Positions 59,431 to 64,000 of a stretch of DNA of 64,000 bases are shown here, piece after piece. Source of the DNA: Candidatus Bathyarchaeota archaeon (GTDB lineage: Archaea > Thermoproteota > Bathyarchaeia > Bathyarchaeales > Bathycorpusculaceae). The translations under genes and the position numbers were made by a program. The stretch is from NCBI GenBank assembly GCA_026014705.1, contig JAOZHU010000025.1, forward strand, positions 1 through 64,000, read 5' to 3'. The notes beneath the pieces were generated by a model. It made no database searches and had not been told where the DNA came from. It saw only the letters and a program-made list of their open reading frames with translations. Positions within the stretch are counted from its first letter, which is position 1. Each line of letters begins with the position of its first letter.

Positions 59431-59519
59431 ACTTGTGTTTCACGCTCAACAACTATGTGCCAGTGGACGCTTTTAACGTTTAAAATAGAACGTGTCTTCC
59501 AGCTATGGTTGCCGCATGT

Positions 59520-60182
59520 TCAAGCAGTTTGTGGCGGCGATTGCAGACGTTTTTTGGATAGGGCTACGACGGCTGTAGCGAGAACCAGTAAGAGGGCAAC
59601 TGCGAGTACGCCGAATTCGGGAATAACGTTAACAGAGCCGTCGACGGTCGTGTGCTCAATCAAGTTCGCGGGTTCACCGGCAGCGGGATAATCTGCGAGT
59701 TCTGACTCTAACTCGAGGGCAGTTTGCCCTAAGCCAGTGACGTTGAAAGTGATTATTGCTACGTTGCCGCTGCCGCTGAAAGAAGGTGCAGGATTAACAG
59801 ACGTAGCCACAATATGGTATTCACCGGTGGTTGGGGATAGAGTTTCTTCTATGATTTCAATTGGCGAATTAGGCAGTTGCTCATGGAGCACGCCGTCACT
59901 ATGCGATTCCACGCCTAACCGCGAGTTCACGCTTAACGCTTGGAGAACCGAAGCGTTCCAGCGAAGCGCGATATCTAAGCCATACAAATTCTGCACGTTA
60001 TTGATAGTGATGTTAACCACGAAGGTTTCGCCTAGAACAGGTGAACTTGCGGAGGGAACAACGCTCACTGTTACGCTTGACGCAGCCTGCGCCAGAGCAG
60101 CTTGAACCAGAAAGAATGCAACCAGCATCAGAAGTAACGTGAACACAAAGTTATAGAGCCTTAGGGAAAATTGGGTTTTCAT
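59520..60182 (-). CDS. Secreted cohesin-domain protein with PEF-CTERM-like anchor
   Basis: This 220-residue protein has a signal peptide at residues about 10-33 (LLLMLVAFFLVQAALAQA). A cohesin-like beta-sandwich follows (about 35-170), with FVVNITINNVQNLYGLDIALRWNASVLQAL and SGSGNVAIITFNVTGLG. The C-terminal end has VIPEFGVLAVALLLVLATAVVALSKKR, the arrangement of a PEF-CTERM surface-sorting signal. Cohesins bind dockerins; a dockerin-like protein is encoded at 61438. The gene overlaps a membrane-bound wHTH protein gene by 4 nt. Confidence 0.8.
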   Translation of the reverse strand: MKTQFSLRLYNFVFTLLLMLVAFFLVQAALAQAASSVTVSVVPSASSPVLGETFVVNITINNVQNLYGLDIALRWNASVLQALSVNSRLGVESHSDGVLHEQLPNSPIEIIEETLSPTTGEYHIVATSVNPAPSFSGSGNVAIITFNVTGLGQTALELESELADYPAAGEPANLIEHTTVDGSVNVIPEFGVLAVALLLVLATAVVALSKKRLQSPPQTA

Positions 60183-61126
60183 TTATGTTCACCTTTCACT
60201 TGCTCACTAAGCGTCACTATTTTATCTCGCCCGCTCTTATATCTTGCCACAACACCCTTCTGCTCCAACGCGGCTAAAATCTGGCTGGTCTTAGCCTTAG
60301 AAAACCTGCACTGCTCAGTTATTGCAGACTGCCGCATTCTGCCGCCTGAAGAACGAATCAGCTTCACAATTTTCTCAGCATCACTCTCAATGAATGGAAC
60401 CCCAGCAGCCATTGCAGTTTGGGAAACCGCACCAACCAATTTTCGACGCCTAAAAAAGTAAACAACCGCCACAACCGCTGCACTAGCCACCACGGCAACC
60501 ACAGCTATTGTGCCATATTGCTGCCACAAACCTCCGCTCCCACTCTCGGATTTGCTAATCAGAGTTATGCTGTGTTCAGCGTTAACGAAGTATTCAGTTC
60601 CAAACCACTTAAGCATCTGAGCCTCATCATCACGTTCATCCGCTTCAGGGGAAACCGACAGAACAACATACGCAGGCGAATAACGAATTTGCAGTACTCC
60701 CTCACCGTATAGTTGCCTAAAGAAACCAGCTACACTGAACACATCGCCGAGCATCAATTTGCCATCTTCAGCCACGCTGAAGTTACGCCACTTGAAGGCG
60801 TACACTGTTCTTCTGGATTGAGTCTCCCACGAGATATCATCGCTCAACTGTAGGGAAGTCTCATCTACAGCCATTTCTCTCCGAGTTTTGTTAGCTGCAG
60901 CGTCAACCAGCCCTATAATTTTCTGCTGAAAACCGCTTACGTCAATATCAGCATCAATGCTTGAAACTCTAGTTATCGTCCAGTCAGCTGATTGGTCGCC
61001 GTGGATTTGAACCTTGTATTCAACGTAACTTTGACAGCACGCCAAGTGAACAGGCAGAAGCAAAAGCAGTAATGCACTGAGGATGCAGTAGCTAGCCAAC
61101 CGACGTAGTCGCATTTCAGGTCTCAT
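60179..61126 (-). CDS. Membrane-anchored wHTH transcriptional regulator
   Basis: This is a 315-residue protein. A signal/anchor helix (about residues 12-32) leads to an extracytoplasmic domain to about 205. A transmembrane helix (YGTIAVVAVVASAAVVAVVYFF) follows. A cytoplasmic winged helix occupies the last 75 residues (DAEKIVKLIRSSGGRMRQSAITEQCRFSKAKTSQILAALEQKGVV). This arrangement allows a surface signal to control transcription directly. It is first in an operon with the cohesin gene (ATGA overlap). The signal is unknown; regulation of the neighbouring surface proteins is inferred. Confidence 0.85.
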   Translation of the reverse strand: MRPEMRLRRLASYCILSALLLLLLPVHLACCQSYVEYKVQIHGDQSADWTITRVSSIDADIDVSGFQQKIIGLVDAAANKTRREMAVDETSLQLSDDISWETQSRRTVYAFKWRNFSVAEDGKLMLGDVFSVAGFFRQLYGEGVLQIRYSPAYVVLSVSPEADERDDEAQMLKWFGTEYFVNAEHSITLISKSESGSGGLWQQYGTIAVVAVVASAAVVAVVYFFRRRKLVGAVSQTAMAAGVPFIESDAEKIVKLIRSSGGRMRQSAITEQCRFSKAKTSQILAALEQKGVVARYKSGRDKIVTLSEQVKGEHK

Positions 61127-61437
61127 TTAAGCTATGACTATGCATTATTTAAGAATTATAAAACTTCATTTTCACTGCTACAGGTTCTGGACATGTGCGA
61201 ACCGAGCCGCAATAGCCCTTTACGCCGTGCTTGCCTCAAAGTGAAGAGTGTTGCCGCAAAGCACTCTGGAGAGTTAACGAATACAAACAGACTCTTCTTG
61301 AATTTCAAAACCGTAAATAAACCTAAATGAACGTTATTGAACTAAAATAAACGATTATATAAACCATTATTCAAAAAAAGGCTCAGAAAAGCTTTTATTA
61401 GCCTCGAAACAATGTTCTCCCCAAGAATTCAGAGAGA
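61127..61437. promoter_or_regulatory. Divergent promoter region of the cohesin and dockerin genes
   Basis: This 311-bp stretch lies between the wHTH-cohesin operon and the dockerin-like gene. On the plus strand the stretch CGATTATATAAACC (61353-61366) carries a TATA box about 75 nt before the dockerin-like GTG start. The A/T-rich block 61310-61390 could bind the regulator encoded upstream. No gene or RNA structure is supported in it. Confidence 0.4.
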
Positions 61438-62283
61438 GTGGACACGAAATTGAGAAGAGAACTCGCGACAGTATTGCTGGCACTTGTCATGATAGGCAGC
61501 CTAAGCTTCGCTGCAAGCTATGCACAGGCATTCCCCATGAAAGGCCGCAATATGTTCAATCACTTCGCCGGGGCATACATGGCTAACAAGCCAATTCAGC
61601 AAAGTTGGGTGCAAATAAACGGCATAATAGCCAAATGGGGCTCAACCAACGTCACAGGTTTCCTCGCCGCACAAACCAGAACAACCCTTTTCAACAACAG
61701 CAACACACGCCAGTTGTCTCCAGCCAGCGCCACATGGACAACTGACAAATTCCGACCAATGGTCAACGCGGTTAGAACCAAAGAAAACCTAACCTATACT
61801 ATCTACTCTGCGAGACTGATGAACGCATCAGTCGCAGCGCTAAGCTACGAAGGCAACGACTTCTTCATGAATGGCACATGGCACGTCAACACAGTAACCA
61901 TCACCATCACCATCATCCTAGACGACAACGGCAACATAACCCGCGTCAACCGCAACACAGATGTTGTCCCCACAAAAGCTTACGGAGAACTCAACATCAC
62001 CAACAACTGGACCAAATTCACCCTCACAATCAACGGCATCGACCCACTAACAGGCACTGTACGACGCTCAATGATGAGGCAGATGCAATTTAACCCGTTC
62101 AAAATAACAGAAGACCTAACAGGCACCACAAGCGATAGCGTGACCAAAGCAGATTTAGCCGCAGTGGCAAAATGCTACGGCAACATGCCAGGCTGGGGCA
62201 ACTACGAGCAAAAAATGGACTTCAACTTCAACTACAGAATAGACATAGCCGACTTGGCAACCGTCGCAGCCAACGTGCAATAA
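61438..62283 (+). CDS. Secreted protein with dockerin-like C-terminus
   Basis: This 281-residue protein starts with GTG. Signal peptide: ELATVLLALVMIGSLSFAASYAQA. A domain of about 180 residues rich in N-x-T sites has no named family. The last 50 residues resemble a dockerin: a first half-site TKADLAAVAKCYGNM, then DFNFNYRIDIADLATVAANV with the calcium-loop pattern D-x-N-x-N-x-x-I-D-I. The first loop is degenerate. Its natural partner could be the cohesin protein at 59520. No membrane anchor is seen, so docking would keep it on the surface (inference). Confidence 0.75.
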   Translation: MDTKLRRELATVLLALVMIGSLSFAASYAQAFPMKGRNMFNHFAGAYMANKPIQQSWVQINGIIAKWGSTNVTGFLAAQTRTTLFNNSNTRQLSPASATWTTDKFRPMVNAVRTKENLTYTIYSARLMNASVAALSYEGNDFFMNGTWHVNTVTITITIILDDNGNITRVNRNTDVVPTKAYGELNITNNWTKFTLTINGIDPLTGTVRRSMMRQMQFNPFKITEDLTGTTSDSVTKADLAAVAKCYGNMPGWGNYEQKMDFNFNYRIDIADLATVAANVQ

Positions 62284-62344
62284 ACAACACCAGCCACTCA
62301 ACCCCTCTTTTTTCACAAACAAAAACACACATATGCTTACTAAG

Positions 62345-62734
62345 CTATCTGGAGCCGCTGGCACATAGTTTTTTGATGAAATCCTCACGCAGCGGATAAA
62401 AAACATCAAGCATCACAAACGGTTCATCTCCAATGCACACGTCACTGTGAGGCGTGCTAGCAGGAATACAATAAAAATCACCTTTCTTGACAACGCGTTC
62501 TTCCTCGCCGATTTTCAAAAGCGCCTGGCCACTGTAAACCACGCCGATTTGCTCATGCGGGTGAGAATGCGTTGGAACACTGTGACTGGGCAGAGTGGCG
62601 TTGAGAACCATCATCATCTTCTCGCCATGCAACCCCGTCAAAATCGTAGTTTCCAAACCTTCCATTTGCCGAAACTTCGGCGCGTTCTGCAGGTCGATGA
62701 AATACGGTGGTGAGGGTTTCTTCATAATTTTCAT
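62345..62734 (-). CDS. Cupin-fold protein
   Basis: This single-domain cupin of about 129 residues shows metal ligands in PTHSHPHEQIGVVYSG (His-x-His-x3-Glu pattern) and a second motif KKGDFYCIPASTPHSD (His). Cupins of this type are small oxygenases, isomerases or sensors. TTTAAAAA (62759-62766, minus-strand TATA) places the transcription start near 62736. ATG at 62734 would then be a leaderless start, preferred over the ATG at 62749. Monocistronic. Substrate unknown. Confidence 0.88.
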   Translation of the reverse strand: MKIMKKPSPPYFIDLQNAPKFRQMEGLETTILTGLHGEKMMMVLNATLPSHSVPTHSHPHEQIGVVYSGQALLKIGEEERVVKKGDFYCIPASTPHSDVCIGDEPFVMLDVFYPLREDFIKKLCASGSR

Positions 62735-62887
62735 CTTCGATAATCTCATAGCAGCAAGTGTTTTTAAACGTATACACGCATGAAGAATAAACAGAGCCTT
62801 TCCAGCAACTTAACTTATTTACTTGTTACCCATAATAGCTTGAAACACACAACACACCATAACCACACAGAGGAGGTGAAAAGCAGT

Positions 62888-63808
62888 ATGGAAGAAAGAA
62901 AAACAAGAACCTTTTGGTCTCCTAGAAAAAGCACATTCCTAATAGTGACATTGGTATTCCTACTCATTTTTTCAATAGGATTCGGCTTCTCCATGCTGGT
63001 CTCAGTCGGAGTGGGACACGCCGTAATACTGGTGGACCCACTCACGAAATCAACAAGCGACCCGACGATTGGACCAGCATACGTACTGAAGGCACCGTGG
63101 GTTACCGCCGTTGATGTTTACTACGCAACTGACACGTTTGAAGACACAATCGCTTGTTTCTCGTCAGACCAACTTGAAATGCAAATCCAAATCCTAGTCC
63201 GATGGTCACTGAACCCAGACAAACTGAAAGACCTCTACAGCAACTACCCCAGACTAAACTATAAACAAGCAGCAATCGAATCCATAATGGCAGAAACCAT
63301 AAGACTAGTAACCAAAAACTTCACCGCCCTCCAAACAATAGAATTCCGAGACATAGTAAGAAACCAAATCGAAACCACCGTCCGCCAAGAAGTAGATTCT
63401 GAACCGTCACTCGCTGGAGCCCTAACCAACTTCGAATTCGACCTGAGAAACATAGGTTACCCCGCAAAATACACCGCTGCCATAGAAGACAAACTCGTAG
63501 CTGAGCAACAGAAAATCCAAGCAGATTTCGAGAAGCAACGGATACTGATATTAGCCAACGCAACAGCCCAAGAAGTAATAATCAAAGCCTCGGGCGAAGC
63601 AGAAGCCAAAGTAATTGAAGCAAACGCGACAAGGCAAGCCATTGAACTCGTCTTATCCTCAGTAGGGCAAAATGGAAACGAAACACGAATCGCCGAACTT
63701 TACCTGTGGGTCCAAGCACTACAGAAAATCGCGCCCGACATAGACATACTCATAGTAGGCTCAGAAGGAACCCCCGTACTAATCCCAGCAAACTCCACCA
63801 AACCCTAA
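62888..63808 (+). CDS. SPFH/band-7 membrane protein (prohibitin-like)
   Basis: This 306-residue protein has one N-terminal membrane helix (about 15-40, FLIVTLVFLLIFSIGFGFSML). The SPFH domain follows (VGVGHAVILVDPLTKST...GPAYVLKAPWVTAVDVYYATDTFED), then a charged helix (EDKLVAEQQKIQADFEKQRILILANATAQE) and the GEAEAKVIEANATRQ motif of prohibitin-like proteins. AGGAGGTGA lies 8 nt before the ATG at 62888, fixing the start. Such proteins form ring scaffolds and protect or organise membrane proteins and proteases. Confidence 0.9.
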   Translation: MEERKTRTFWSPRKSTFLIVTLVFLLIFSIGFGFSMLVSVGVGHAVILVDPLTKSTSDPTIGPAYVLKAPWVTAVDVYYATDTFEDTIACFSSDQLEMQIQILVRWSLNPDKLKDLYSNYPRLNYKQAAIESIMAETIRLVTKNFTALQTIEFRDIVRNQIETTVRQEVDSEPSLAGALTNFEFDLRNIGYPAKYTAAIEDKLVAEQQKIQADFEKQRILILANATAQEVIIKASGEAEAKVIEANATRQAIELVLSSVGQNGNETRIAELYLWVQALQKIAPDIDILIVGSEGTPVLIPANSTKP

Positions 63809-63905
63809 TTTCTCACACCAAAAATTTTTCTTAAAACAAACAGAAAGTTAAAAACCACAACCACACAATGGTAAGACAGAACAAGCAAAACAGAAACGGT
63901 CACTC

Positions 63906-64000
63906 ATGAAGAAAACAAACCCACAAACAACAGACCCAGTTACATTGCCCTGCGGTTGCATATACCAAGACAAAGGCTGGATGCTAACCCGCATAAACGA
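63906..64000 (+). CDS. Unknown protein, 3' truncated by window end
   Basis: An open frame starts at ATG 63906 and runs to the end without a stop: KKTNPQTTDPVTLPCGCIY, then a DKGW motif and continuing. A CGC pair suggests a metal or zinc site, but 31 residues are too few for a family assignment. It is probably the first part of a longer gene in the same direction as the SPFH gene. Confidence 0.4.
   Translation, partial: MKKTNPQTTDPVTLPCGCIYQDKGWMLTRIN

Noticed and set aside
1-64000. CRISPR arrays, integrase-flanked attachment sites, complete IS elements, replication origin
   Set aside because: I saw no regularly spaced direct repeats, no transposase or integrase, no Orc1/Cdc6 gene and no origin-type repeat cluster.

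Overview
The window is archaeal chromosome. Direct evidence: a proteasome alpha subunit, an SBDS/Rrp4/Rrp41/Rrp42 exosome cluster, ribosomal protein L37Ae, KEOPS Pcc1, prefoldin beta, transcription factor S, archaeal-type PheS/PheT and TrpRS, a type II methionine aminopeptidase, aspartate carbamoyltransferase PyrI, a tRNA-Trp with an intron after position 37, T-rich 3' ends and TATA-type promoters. A DUF1512 protein, a TackOD1-like zinc protein, ArsM next to an AbrB protein, and surface proteins with a Ser/Pro linker plus C-terminal membrane anchor suggest a mesophilic TACK archaeon, most likely of the Bathyarchaeia type. The group assignment is inference. TTG and GTG starts are frequent.

Layout. 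0-9.4 kb: end of a CBS-HPF protein, a VapBC pair, pyrDK, an FkbM-type methyltransferase, an ABC-2 exporter, arsM with an AbrB regulator, and a V4R sensor protein. 10-17.7 kb: DUF488, TFS, intron-containing tRNA-Trp, two proteins with nucleotidyltransferase-type motifs (one paired with a calcineurin-type phosphoesterase), an APC transporter and 5S rRNA. 17.8-29.4 kb: DUF1512 pair, map, flavin reductase, trpS, a second ABC-2 exporter, a GNAT pseudogene and pheST. 29.4-33.3 kb: decayed surface-protein genes, two copies of a short non-coding motif, then hypA, an Mrp-like ATPase and a HAD hydrolase. 33.4-37.7 kb: the proteasome/exosome/ribosome superoperon. 37.8-46.6 kb: endonuclease IV, a zinc-rich regulator and a Tad-like pilus operon ending in a pilin fused to a propeller-like repeat domain. 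46.7-53.7 kb: an ECF transporter core, a detached part of the superoperon (DHH, DUF3194, prefoldin beta), and a three-gene homocysteine/sulfide-assimilation operon. 53.8-64 kb: IMPase, phosphoesterase, MazG-like, YkgJ, pyrI, tRNA-Ser, alpha/beta hydrolase, a probable structured ncRNA, an ECF S-component, a cohesin protein with a membrane-bound regulator, a dockerin-like protein, a cupin and an SPFH protein.

The main functional themes are RNA processing and translation, pyrimidine and homocysteine synthesis, nickel/arsenic handling, and an elaborate cell surface. The least explained structure is in non-coding DNA. There is a perfect 30-bp inverted repeat pair 3.1 kb apart (55736-55765 and 58847-58876). 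A 14-bp-closed, terminator-ended RNA candidate sits next to one copy. A three-copy motif of about 40 nt, with a hairpin behind two of the copies, occurs near hypA and near the other copy of the 30-bp repeat.
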